A stretch of 64,000 bases of DNA. Origin: Prunella strophiata (taxonomy: Eukaryota; Chordata; Aves; Passeriformes; Prunellidae). Shown piece after piece: positions 10,496 through 23,300 of the stretch; within the stretch, counting starts at the first letter, position 1; the number at the start of each line of letters is the position of its first letter. The position numbers and the translations under genes are program-made. The stretch is from assembly GCA_036583965.1 (NCBI GenBank), contig JAZBQD010000015.1, positions 86,616,809 to 86,680,808 on the forward strand. The letters run 5' to 3'. The notes under the pieces were generated by a model, which saw only the letters and a program-made list of their open reading frames with translations, ran no database searches and was not told the origin of the DNA.

Positions 10496-13400
10496 CATCA
10501 AATTGATAGCTATATTGGCTTACTTTGACTGTTCTGCTAACACCTTTATCAAGTGTAAAAGCACTTAACAATTGATGCAAAGTAAAAAGTTGTTTGCATA
10601 GGATAACAATCTCACTCTTTCCTTCCAATTGATGCACTGGGAGTGTCTGGAAAGGTACTCTAGAATTCTGTGTACCTTGTATAGGATGTGTTAGGTATAG
10701 CCTCTCCTCTGTGCACATAAATGTGGGAGCTGCTGGCTTGACACCATTGCCACTCAATTCTGGATTGCAGACATGAAAGTAGAGAGGGATCTATTGTCCA
10801 GATGCCTGAAGGCAAACTGGAGACTGCAGAGGGCAAGAAATTCAGAGAACTGAACAGAAAATGGGAAGTGAAGCAGGAGAAATTTTTTTTGCTGTCAGTG
10901 AATTTTGGCTCCAAGGAGAGTTCAGAATACAGTGAACATTGCTAGGATTAGACAAAATAGCATCAGAGGTCTCTGGAAAGTAAGCAGCAGATAACCCATG
11001 CTTATTAATATTGTCCTCTTCTGTGACAGTGTGACAGAGTTCCCCAGAATATAGTTGCTTTTCACAAGAGTGTGTTCTTGCAAAAACAGCATTAGTGCTA
11101 ATGCACCTTAATGAATTTGTGGGAACATGGCAGATTTCCAGGCTTTGGGTTTCTATCTCCTTAACTCAGAGAAGCAACCTCAGATTGCTGTATGGGTTAG
11201 AGTTGAGGGAATCCTCCCCTGCACAAATGTACCTTCATAGCAAAAGCCCAAACCCTGACAGGGTTTGTTTCATAACTGAAATAGGCTGATGCTGTTCCTG
11301 CTTGAGAAGGTCACACAGGGTAGCACCAGCACAGCAAACAGCAAGAAGCTGCTGTTGCCATTGCTTTACCATTTTATGCTTATTTCTTTATCTTAAGTAG
11401 TCCTGACTAGGGTTGGCATGAGCTGAAGTTTTTTCATCCACATCAAGATGCACTTGGTGCTTTCTTCCTGGGGTGGTTTAAAATAAAGGACCTCTTCAAC
11501 CCTGCCCTTTGCAAAGGTTCAGATCTACTGGTCTACCCCTGCTATTCCTAATGTGAAGGGCTGAAATACTGGTTTTACATCCACTGGCTTGTGCCTTGTG
11601 CTTGTTTCTTTGAGGGCTGGCCCTAGTGACCTGGCTACACTGCATCCTCCTGCTATTCTTCAGTGTCCTTACAGCTGCTGTTTGATTCTAGGCTCACAAA
11701 GCACTCAGCTGAAGCAGCTATGACTTTTGGGAGATGAAGCTGTAACCTCTGTGACCAGCTGTGCTTTAGTCTGGTAAAACTAGTTTTGTATCTTGGCAAC
11801 AGAGTTTTCAGCAGGCTCTGGTCCCACTAGTGTGGTGGTATACTCTGATGGCCTCAGCGGTGTCATTAGCAAAACAGGCTCTAAGACACCAGCCTGAATA
11901 ATCTGATCCTATCACTATCCTACTGCCTGGATGAGCCAGGTCCTAAATTTGGGGCTTTCACTACTTGAATAAAAATCAGTAACCTGAGGTCCTGGCTGTA
12001 GGAGTGTGATAAGGCTTGAACTGCCCTGTTGCTTCTTAGTGTGATCCAGAGCTCATACTGGTGAATGTAAAGGGATGCCCTGTGCTGTGTGGCTCCCACT
12101 CCTCAGCTCCAAGGTGAGCCTTCCAGTAATTCCCACATAAATGCCTATATTCCTTGCTTTTATCCCCCACTACCTGGCCCAATCATGATGATGCAACCTG
12201 GGCTAGTCAAGGTGCTAGATGTGAAGCAGACCTAAGAATCGAGGTGAGCTGCCTGCACTGCGGTTGTTCCTGTGCACTGAATTTGGCAAAGCCGCAGGAA
12301 CAGCGCTGAGCACTCGCACCCTCGGGGCACGTCATCTCCTTTGGGATGGGTGTTGGCCTATTTAGGCTCGCTCATCTGCATCTCCAAGCAGTTTGCTGCC
12401 CAGAAGGAAAGTTTGAAATAGGAAGAGGATGAGATAGGGATGTCTCTCTCTGGTTTAAGGTGTGTTTTTATTCAAACTATGACAGTAATGATTGTAATTT
12501 TTTTTCCTTTTATTTTTTTTTTTTCTTTATCTGATATTTTGGATGGATTCGTTGCTGTCTTAAAGTTCAAGCTGCTAAGCATTTCAGCTTTGTCAGCACT
12601 GTGAAGTAGATGTGTAGAAATGCTTGTTTTGCTACATTTCCTCACCCTTCATGTGTGTTGGCAGAAGGCTCTCTTGGTGTCTCTTCTAACTGTAAAAAGT
12701 TAGGAATACTTTTCATCCAAGTATCTTTGCTAGATAACTTAGAGTGCGTTTTTGTATCTCCTATTGTTGCATCTCTGCATAAAACTCATAAGGTGAGTGC
12801 TGAGCACTTACAGAGAGCATGGATAAAGGAAAAATCAGGGTTCCTTACTTAGTAAAAATTGCCATAATGTTGTATGCACTTACACTTGGTTTTAACTGCT
12901 TTATTGGAAAAGTCTGAACCCCAAAAGGGTGTTTTAATGATGGGTATGGGAGAGCAGAAAGGGATGTCACACTGCTGAAATACCTTCTTCCCCTGCACTC
13001 ATCTATTCCTTCATTTGAGAGGCTCACTGTGTTCCATCTTGATTACCTGTGAACTGCCTAAGGTGAAAACTTTGGACTTTACTAATGGTGTTTCTATCTG
13101 TAGGCAGTAGAAGTGTTTGGAGAGCGCATCTGGGACAGAAATGACATTTTCTGACCTTAGACACTCCATCTCGTACCACTTCCTGCACTGCTGGGTCAAT
13201 TAAACGTGTTTGACCTTAAACCTCCTGAAGGTCTAAAGTTCATTTGGTTTCTGCAACAGATGTGTAATTAGGTTATCCTGAAGCTACCTATTGGAAGGTA
13301 GGTAGCTCACCTTGGCAGGTTTCATTTGCCCTTCCCACTTTATGCTTTTTAAAGTGCTATTATTCCAGATATTTATTTCATTTTCTTCCTTTCAGTGCAA

Positions 13401-14334
13401 ATAGATATAACTCAATTTTCAACCTGTTCAGTTTCCTTGACACTTCTGAGCCAGAATAACAAAGATGTAGGTGCTGAGGTGCAAAAACTAAGCATCAATA
13501 CCCAGAAAAAGAAATGGGAAATAGAAAAGTTCTGGTTAAGGACAATTATTTTATGCATTTTAAGCTCTAAATAGGGTTTAACATTAAACTGACTACAACC
13601 CCTGATATTTATGCCACATCTCTTTCAGGGGAGGATGCCGTGCCAAGTGCTTGTTTACCTGCACATTCTGTGTCAGTGCAGTGGACCATCCAAAGGCTTA
13701 CAGCTACCTCATATCAAGGCTGCCTAAAGCCAAAAAAAAGGATGTCCTTTGTGGCTGGAAATGGGCAGAGGAGCTGTGTGTGTTTACCCTGGCCCAGGGA
13801 CAGCCCACCCTGCTATTGGTAAGGTGTGCTGAGGTTAGCTGGAGCACACAGGGACAGGTCCTGCTTCTGCAGGCAGTAGAACTGTGCCTAAAAGAGTAAT
13901 GTACTGGAAAACAGACATGTTTCTAGGAACAGCTGAGAGCTATTGTGTATTTTCAATCTGCAAGAAATTTTATTTTTGAGATCCTGAGATTTATTTTTGA
14001 GATTTTGATTTCTCTATTGTCTCTCCCGTTTTCAACCACCACATTCCAACCAAAAACAAGGACTTGATGGGCAAGTACAAGCTTTGAACAAATGAGTTCT
14101 CTACTTCAATATTATCTTTCTTCAAAAGCCCACAATTTTATAGGTAGAGGGGCAAAAAAACTGCATGGAAGCCTTACATCAATAACGGTGAAGGTGTTGT
14201 ATAACGTTATGGAGATTGTTTTTGTTCTCCAGCTTTTTCGGAAACATTTTAGGGCATTCACATCAGATCAAAAACAGTCTCAAGTAACCAGTTATCAGCC
14301 CAATTTGATTCCTTAAGGAGAAGTGGAGACAGTC
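10496..14334. other. Intergenic region between convergent SYCP2L and ELOVL2
   Basis: About 3.8 kb with no supported gene, RNA or long repeat. It holds a CpG-bearing patch at 12240-12380 and short T-rich tracts near 12499-12530. Small ORFs here lack family resemblance and splice context. Confidence 0.6.
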
Positions 14335-14349
14335 TGATAGTAAAATTTG

Positions 14350-14355
14350 TTTATT
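14350..14355 (-). terminator. ELOVL2: Candidate polyadenylation signal for ELOVL2
   Basis: AATAAA on the minus strand in the context GTAAATAAACAAATTTTAC, at about the distance expected for a long ELOVL2 3' UTR. Chosen over several other hexamers by distance only. Confidence 0.4.
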
Positions 14356-14524
14356 TACAGTGTTATGTGTTACAGGAAAATCAGTTTAAAAAGTCAATGC
14401 TTCTCTTTCTTCAAAGTTGCGGCATTTTGAAGATGTTAAGACATACCTGAAGAATTTTAAACATACCTGATTCCAGCCTTCCTGGCTGATCTGGATCTGC
14501 AAGGTCTGAGACCATCTGTTTTCC

Positions 14525-14564
14525 TTTTTTTTTTTTTTTTTTTTTCTTTTTCTTTTTTTTTTTT
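14525..14564. repeat. Poly-T / T-rich tract
   Basis: A 21-base T run followed by interrupted T. On the minus strand it is an A-rich tract inside the predicted ELOVL2 3' UTR. Confidence 0.85.
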
Positions 14565-17253
14565 CCCCAGCCCTTTGAATTTCAAGTAAGGCATTTATTT
14601 ATTTCATTTTCTTTTGAATGAGGTTTCAACAGAAAAAAAGACAATATCTGTGGGTTTGATTGCCGTAGTAAACTTAAACACTTAGCACAGCTGACGCTTT
14701 CCACCTTGATAGTCAAATGCATGCTTTGCCATCAAAAGATTATGGACTCCACTCGGCCTAAAATCCATGCTGGGCCACACAACCCTTGTGCTGCCTGCCT
14801 TAGATGAATGGTCCAGCTCATTGCCTTGTTCACTGTCTTGTCAGCTCTTTCCAATTCCTCTGCCCTTACCCTGGCTTCCAGTATCAAGCTGATTTCTACA
14901 GAGCTCTGAAGCTCTCTCTTTGCTCAGGGCTGTGTAAAACCCTGTCAAGCCCACTAATTTCTTACATCTTGGGATTTTTACAGTATCAATCAGAAATACC
15001 TGTAAAGGTTCTGGAAGGACCAATGAGAAATAGTATGTGCATACAGTGTCCAGGATTTGTGAATGCAGGGTTCTTGGGTTTTTTTGTTTGGGTTTTTTTT
15101 CTTTTGGGTTGCTGCTTTCCCCCTTGTTAAGTGTTAAATAAAACTAAACACTCTGACTTTCATTAAGTGAGGTTTGTGACCAACTTCATGAAGAGGGGAG
15201 CAAATGTGAATATGCACCAGTTAGATCTAGGTTGGTGTGGTGGTGTACAAGCGTCTGAATATTGCAGTTTTTTGGTTACCCGGTTCACGATGATGAAGTT
15301 CAGCAGTCAGGCTGCTAAGAGGTACTGCTTCTGCCATAGCATTTTGGGAATTTCTGTTTTCTGCTGGAGCAGAAAAGTTTTGTCCACATTGCAATGGAGC
15401 TGGAACTGGCTGGAGACAGATGGCATTCAATGGGACTTTCAAACACACAGTCAAGCAGAACTCTGACACAAGACACCCTTCTTCATGCCATTTTCTCCTC
15501 TTGCTTTTGCTGGACAACCCCATCTGTTCTTCTTCCCCTACTGTACCACTTCCTCAGCCTCTCTCCTTTCTATCCATGAGCTCTCAGGCTGCTCCTGGTG
15601 AGGCTGGCTGCCCTGTGTCCATACTGCTTCCTGGGATAAACCATCCTCCTGCCCTTATGCCTGCAGTCTCCAAGAGCTCCTGACTGGCAGATCATCTAAA
15701 TGGGGATGTCTGGAGGGGATAACTGACCTTTTAGAGGTGGAGAAGAATTGAACAGCAGGATTTGGGACAGCCTCCTCTACCTGTGGACCTTCTGTGACTG
15801 CTTGGGCCCTCTGTGCTCTCTGGGTGTGTGTTTTGTCCTTCTCCTGCCCTGTGATTCTGCAAGGTGACAGGAGTGAGAGGACATATTTCCTTTACAGAAC
15901 TGCTTCAGTCCAAGGGACTTGTTGGGCTGGAGTGACTCCAAAAGTGTTTTTTAATGAGAGAATTTTATACATCAGAATAGAAGAGATCAGAACTAATTCA
16001 CTGTGAGGAAAAAAGTCTGCATCTATTTTTGGTAGAGGAAATTAAGTGGTCTAAATGAGAAAAGGGTGAGCTAACCCTTAATTTCTAACAGTTTAAGTGG
16101 GGGTAAATGCAGTGAACTGAAGCAACAAAGACGGTGAGGGACTGTTGGGAGAGAGACACCTTTATAACTGCAGGCAGCAGATATCTCCTTACTTCCCCTC
16201 CAGCAGCTTGTGCCTCGGTCCCATCTGTTTCTCCAGCCAGAGACCAGTCTGAGTAAGGTGCACCTGCCACAGAAATTCCTGTATAACCTGCTTGGCTCAT
16301 TGCTGAACTTGCTTCTCAATTTTTTTGCATCTTCCAGTCTATTAATATGTAGCATGACAGTTTGCTTTGAGTTAGCAGTGTTTGTAGAGGATTAACTTTA
16401 CACACATTGACACTCAATGGATTTATCTGCCTTAAGTTGGCATGACCCTATTTCTTTCAAAATCCATTTACCTAGAACTCCTATTAATTTAGCACATCCA
16501 AAGTGGCTTGTTTTGCTCTGTGTTCAGAATACCATTCTGGGCAGTGCCAGGGGATACAAGCCCAGCCCCCTGAAACAGGAAGGTCCTGCCAGCCTTCCTG
16601 GCATTTGAATCAGGTTGCACTTGTGTAAAAAGCAAGTGAGCATGGTGCACAACTTCCTGCAAACTATTGGATGGTGCACCTGGGCTCTGCCCTCTGTCAT
16701 GTCATGTCAGGGCTCCCACAGGATCAAAAAGTACCTTGCTAGTGTGCTTTGGGGAATTGCTGAGAAAAAGAAAAGAGGGGTAGGGTGATGGAAGAGGTAT
16801 GATTCTCACCTTTCCTGCCACCCCTCCTTTATTTTCCTGGCCTTGGCCACAGTTCAGCTGGATGTACAGGGTGCACTGTGAAGCTTTGCCTCAAGATCTC
16901 TCACACACAGAGAAACTGCTCACTGTGTTAGTCTGAACAGAGTCCTAACCTTTTGAAGGCATTGATGGATTTATCCATCAAGTGTTTCATAAGGCGTTTT
17001 TGTGTCAGCATTAGAGATCAGAAAATTTTTCTTTTTCACACGAGAAAGATCTTGGCTTTCTTTGTTCTGATGTTGATCTTTGACAAGACAAGTAATTCTA
17101 CCCATTTTGTTAAAACCTAAATAGCAGTACATTAATAAGTGTCTGGTACAAAGAACTGATAAATGTAATCAAATGGGTTTTAAGCTAAAGCTCATAATTC
17201 AGTCTTTTTTCTTCTTTTTCTCTTTAGAAAAAAAATCATAGGAAACATTGTAC

Positions 17254-17382
17254 TTATTGTGCCTTCTTATTATTCTGCAATCCGTTGGCAACAGCAAAGT
17301 AGTCCTTATGGAAGCCATTCTTGATTTCTGTTGTGACAGGGGTTTCCTTTACAGCTGTTCTTGAAGGTGCTTTCCGGTATGT
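17254..17382 (-). CDS. ELOVL2: ELOVL2 exon 8 (terminal coding, 129 nt)
   Basis: Acceptor TTTTATAG lies at 17383-17390 on the minus strand. Reads [16 protein letters not shown], then [16 protein letters not shown] and NNKKAQ, stop TAA at 17256-17254. The KKAQ end fits dilysine ER retrieval. The segment between TYRK and KNGF is the usual variable tail. Confidence 0.96.
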   Translation of the reverse strand, partial: TYRKAPSRTAVKETPVTTEIKNGFHKDYFAVANGLQNNKKAQ

Positions 17383-20300
17383 CTATAAAAGCAAAATCCA
17401 AAGTAAACATTTGGATTCATTTAGAGCCCACCAAAACACTACTTATGGTTAACTGTAAATGGAGCTTGTCTGCTGTTTGTTGATGCAGATGCATACATTT
17501 GCTTCAGACTGCATTAGGGGAACAGTAGCCTTTTCACTGCTGTGGGTGATGTTGCTTTACTAGCCTTACCATAATACTTCTCAATGTCAAAAGAGATTTC
17601 AAGCCTTGTACACTAAAAGCTTTATGTATGCAGGCAGGCTAGAGCACTCCCTGCTAAAAGATGTTGAAGTAAACAAGGCAAAGTCAGAACTCTAATTTTT
17701 TTTTTTTCCTAAGGAGGAGAAAGACTCAAAAATTTGCCCACCAAAGCAAATTCAGACCCTCTATATACTGAATGCAGTACCTGATCTGCTATGCAAGTAA
17801 AGAAGAGTCAGGCTGCAATGAGGAGGTCATCACTACTGAGTAACTCTCATTCTCTCTCTCTGTCTCTCTCTCTTCCTGACATGACTATATCTGTTATTCA
17901 TAAGTGATGTATATATTTTAAGACTAACATATTTTAAGCACTGATGATCATCCTACATCTGAGTCCAGCCAGACTGCCATCCAAAAAACTCTGTTTTCCC
18001 CATCCTTGTCAGAGAGCTCTCAGAAGACTGCTTACCTTAATGTAGAAGTTGATGAAGAGGATGACCAGTGTGGCCATGTAGGAGGACTGGAACATGAGGC
18101 AGCCAAATGGGAATCCACATGGCTTCACAGCTGCACTGAGTGTGTGCACAATAGTGAGCAGAAACTGGATCTGTGGAGAGGAGGTAATGCAGTTTATTAT
18201 TTGCTGAGAAAAGGTCAGTGATAGCTAAATCAGACACAGCAATGTCCCCTAGTCCTGCTCCCTGAAAGTCTGAGTACTCTTGAAAAGTATCCCTTTATAA
18301 CCTCTGAATGTATTGTGAGGGTTAAGTTAAAATGGTGCTCTTGTGAAATTAAATAAAACCCAAAGGGGCCAGAGGTTTATTAAAGTAAGTTTATAGGCCT
18401 AATTGATGAAAAGAAAGAACAACACCTACTAAATCTGATAGAATAAAAAAGCTTTCTTCCAGTCCTTGTGACAGGTACAGTTGTCTCTGTTGCTGGGCAG
18501 AAACTGGAGGAAACTCCAGTTGAAGATTGTTGGCAATAGCTTTAGAAGTCTGAACAGAAAATGCAAAGCTCAGGTTCAAGGAGTTCAGATAGGTTATCAC
18601 TTGCATTAATGAAGTTAAGGAGGGGACAAAGAAAGCAAAAATGAGACTAGGGAAGGAATTGCAGAGACTTGTCTGTATTTAGAATTGTCAGCCACAGCCC
18701 ACACTGGTGCACCTCATTCTCCTCAGCCAGATAAGTGTGCTCTCAAACCAATATACTGAGGTGCATTTCCAACAGGGCAGTGTGTTTCACCTGCAGGGAT
18801 GGTCACAGCCCAGAGAAGCAGCTTTTGTGAAGCAAATTTCTATACAGGCATTTTAAAGCTCACTGCAAACATCTGAATTTCCAAATAATATGAACAGGTC
18901 CTAAGAGAAAAAAAGTAAAAGGAACTTTATTTCATATCAAGCCTAATATCTTGTTGATAGAAACTTTTGATGTGGCTCAGCTCTTCAGGTACAGCAACAG
19001 GTGGAATAACTTTTAGAAGTCTGTCTGTTTCTGTATTGCTTAAAGTTTGTTTACATAATTTTGCATTTTGTAGTTGTACTACTGTGTTGTGGGTTAACCC
19101 AGCTTGGCTGCCAGCTGCCCACCCAGCAGCTCTCTCCCTTCTTCTCCTCAGTAGAGTAGGGGAGGAAATAAGATGAAAAGAATTTGTGGATTGAGATAAA
19201 GGTAGGGAGGGTAATTGATAAAACTTACCTATTACTGTTATAAACAAAATAGACTTGAGGAAGATTAGTTTCAAGTACTGCCAATTAATAACACAGACAG
19301 GATAGCAAGAAATAAAATTAAAACCACCTTTCTCTAAACCCCTATTTCTTCTCAGGTTCAATTTCACTTCTGACTCCTCTACTTCCTTCCATGTGGTGCA
19401 GGGGGATGGGGTTTGTAGTCAGCCCATATTGCCTTGGCTTTGCTGCTCCTTTCTCCTCACACTCTTTCCCTGTTTCATTTTGGGGTCCCTCCCACAGGAG
19501 AGAGTTCCAATCTGGGTATTTCCCATGAGCTGCAGTTCTTCACAAATTGCCCCAGCATGGCTCCCTTCCACAGGGTCCAGTCCTTCAGGAACAGGCTTTT
19601 CCTGTGTGGGTCTCCAAGGGCTCACAGATTCTGGAAGCAAACCTGCTCCAGGGTGGGCTCCCCTCCCCATGGGTCCACAGGAGCCTATTTCCCCATTGGC
19701 TGTATCTTCCTTCAGGGCAGACATGACCATTGCTGCAGCATAAGGTCCTCCATGGGCTGCAGGAGGATCTCTGCTCCCCTCTGGACCTCCATGGGCTGCA
19801 GGGGATCAGCTTCACCAGCATCTTCACCACAGGCTGCAGGGGAGTTTTTGGTGCTAATTCCCTCCTTCTGTTCTGACCTGGCTACTTGCAGGGCTGTTTC
19901 TTTCACATTTCCTGTCTTCTCTCTCAGCTGCTGCTATGTTTTTCACCCTTAAATAAATGTGATATCATGGAGGTGCTCCCAGCTTTGCTGATGGGCTCAG
20001 CTTTGGCCAGCAGGGGAGGTCTGTCTTGGAGCTGGCTCTGTCTGACATTTTTGGTGACTTTTAAATCAGTTTTTTCCACAATTAAGGAGCAGTCATTTTC
20101 TATGCAATGGTTCAAAACTAACAGAATTTTGTGGGCTAAAGAGTTTCTACTGTTTGTTTTCTACAGAAAACACTTCTGAACATAATTTCCTTTATAAATT
20201 TTATCAAGCTGCACTAGTAACTCATGCTGTATGATAGTTTAGCTACACTTCAATTCTAACTGGCTTAATTGTGTAAATAACAATGTTTACCTATAATTCA

Positions 20301-23300
20301 TTTAGTCTTCTCTCACATTTTGAAGGATTTCTGGTAGTTAAAAATGAGAGTAAAACAGATACATACCAGTTGTGCCTGAGTGAGGTATTTCTTCCACCAG
20401 AGATATTTGCGCATGGAAGGGATGACTGAGAGTCCATAGTAAGAATACATGAGCACGTGGATAAAGCTATTCAAAGTGGGTCCAAAGAAGCCTATAAAAA
20501 TCCATTAGGGAAAAAAAAATTAAATACTAACTGCTAAAAAGTGAGAGAGGATATTATTGCTTGTGATATTGCTTCTGTATTGAATCTCTTGCAAATGGTA
20601 GTATTCCTTTCATGCTTATTCCTTGCTAAAGACATTCCTGATGAGTAGAGGTGCTCTCCTAGGGACAACTGAAAAACCAAATGATACTTCCTAGAGGGTT
20701 GATCTCATGTTGAATTTTTTGTTTTTATCTCATATCTTTCTTCTCTTCCACTTTTTCCTATTCTGTAGTTTACAGGCTATTTTTCCCCCTCTCCTGAAGT
20801 TCTTCTTGCTATGAGTCTTTCCATTATTCCTGTAAATTTTAAACACATGCTGTGGATGACTTTGTTGCTAGTATGCAGCTTAGGACCCTGGGAGATCCCT
20901 GTACTCCTGCTATCTGATGCAGTAGCAAGGGCTTTACTCTGAACTAAACCAGCCTTTTGTGCCTGTGTTTGATCATTGCTCTTGTTTTCTTCATTGGCTC
21001 TTCTGCTAGATGCACATTTATAGAATTTCATCCCAGATAATACCTTGCTGCTCTTATTAGTTACATTTAGTGAATACTAGTTCTAGAGGAAATTAACTGT
21101 ACTTTGCAGATTATGGAGAAGCAGCAGCACTACTCTCTGCTGTGTGCTTCTGTGTTTGATGGCAGTGCTACACTACAAGAGGGACTCACCAGTTGTTCTG
21201 ATTTTACTACTGAATAATTACTTAGCTACTGATTTAATTACAGTGGTGCAGTGCTAGTGTAAAGTGTGGGGACCACATATTAGAAAGCTTAATCCTCCAC
21301 TGATTTGTTTACACCTCTAGAAATGGCTCCTAATTGCTATGAAATCTCTGATCCCTACTTCTGTCTCTAACAGTGATTTACTTTGATTTTGTGCTGTCAA
21401 CAATAGGTGCCAACAAACGTGAATTCTGCTTTTAGCTCTGAAAAAGACCTGCAACAAGTTTCTTTACAAAATGTTACAACAGGCTGAGGTGAGTCACTCT
21501 AATAGATTGCAAGAAAACTGGGTTGTTTCTCTTTTTGGAAAGCAGTTCCACAGGAAACCTCTGGCTGTGTGAAGCCTTGGGAAAAGTGTGCCTGTTGTGA
21601 GACAGCTGAAGTAGTTCTTTGCTGTTTGGACTTATACAGATGCCAAGGTGACCAGCCTGTGGCATCATAGATCCCTTCCTAACAGGGAAGATGATGTCAG
21701 TTACTATAACCTTCTGAGGGTGTATTTTCATACAAAACAGAACTCAAACTGGTATTTCCATTAGTGACTATGTCAGTAAAGTATCTTGCTAAAGCAGAGA
21801 TTGATGCATTTCAAGAGTTGAGCCTGTAAAATGGCCATTGATTTAATTTGTTGTGATTGATAAAGGGCTTTACCAGGGACATGACTTCTTCATGCATCTG
21901 CTTTTGGAGTAGGTCTTGTATGTGCTGGCTCTTCTGTGCTACTCAGTACTGTTATGCTTAAAAGTGGTTTGAAGAGAAGTAAATACATAAATTTGTGGCA
22001 GCTAAGTGAAAAGTCTAGGGCCTAACACTCAGGTATTTTTGGCCTGAACTTTCAACCATGCTTTTAACTTTCCTGTGTTCTGCAGGTGGTCAGCAGTTCT
22101 GAAAGGCTCTGAACCCTGAAGGTGCCCTTATATTCCACAGGGACACAATTCCTTTGCATGGTGATGTGATTCCTCCCCAGCTGCAGCTGACTTAGACCCA
22201 GGGTGATGAAGCAAACAAAGACTTACTCTGCCCACAAGGTATCCAGTTCAGAACACACCACCAAATGTTAAACATAGTGGCATGGTGATACACATGAAGG
22301 AAGGTGATCTGGCTGGTTTTCTTTCTCAGTACAAAGAAGATAGTGTCCATGAATTCAATTACTTTAGAAAAATAATACCACCACAGCACCTTGGCTACCT
22401 GTACAAGCAAGAACAAAGGAGCAGGAGATCAGTATCTGTCCATGCAATTGCTTAAATATTACTGTACTTCTTCACTTTCTAGGCATGCAACTTCTCAGAA
22501 GGCATTCATATGCTGTTAAAGGAGAAGCACAAGCTCCATCTTCAATTTTATTTTGCTTTTAAATGAAGCAGTTTTGTAAAAAAACACGCATCTTTTAAGC
22601 AATTGTATAAGTATATAACTATCAAAACATAATTTAAGAAATATAAACTTTGAGGAAGGGTTAACTAATTGTTTTGTTGTTTTTCTTCTTCCAAAGGTGC
22701 AGTTTTGTCAGTGGGTTTTCCTTCATTTTTCGGGGTTGTTTTTTAGGGTTTTTTAGGGGTGCTACCATTTTCTTGACACTGAACAGATTTTGCTGCCAGA
22801 TTCTTCTTTTGAAAAAAATCTAAATTTGATACTCAATACAATGAAATCTAGTCCTCCTCTAGAGTAGAGATATTTTACCAGAGCTCAGGATCTGTCCTAG
22901 GACAGTTAAAAACATTAAAACAGGATGCTGAGGGCTGAGCTGCTCTTGTCTCTCACCCTGATATCGGCCTCCCCTGCGCTGTGGAGGTTCTGGCACTGCA
23001 AGTTGTAGCCGCCTTCCCATGTGGCAAGGATGAGCTGGAACAGAGAACAGAGGAATTACATTCATGAACAGATGGAATGGTTTTTGCCCCTGCAGTTGTT
23101 CTGTCCTCATTGCTGGGTACTCACTCCTTCCATGAGCTGATGCTCTGGAACCAGACAACTTGCTAATATCTTGTATTTTGAAAGGGGAAAGGCATCAGTT
23201 AAGCTGCAGATATGAAATGATGCATTTCTTCTTTCTCTGGCTTTAGAGCCTTCCAGGCATCCATTAAAATCTCTCATTATTTAATGCACCTCCAAATCCT

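Larger units (their letters stand above)
14335..17253 (-). other. ELOVL2: ELOVL2 3' UTR (predicted extent)
   Basis: About 2.9 kb after the stop, similar to the long 3' UTR known for mammalian ELOVL2. The end is placed just past the candidate signal at 14350-14355. It contains a long T-rich tract at 14525-14564. Other AATAAA hexamers on this strand (for example near 16830) could give shorter ends. Confidence 0.45.

Noticed and set aside
14521..14570. Polypyrimidine tract plus CCCCAG as a + strand splice acceptor
   Set aside because: No coding exon follows; it lies in the predicted ELOVL2 3' UTR on the other strand.
19393..19952. Long frames on both strands (up to 172 codons)
   Set aside because: Fall inside the GC-richer LTR-type element; no retroviral or host protein similarity was seen.
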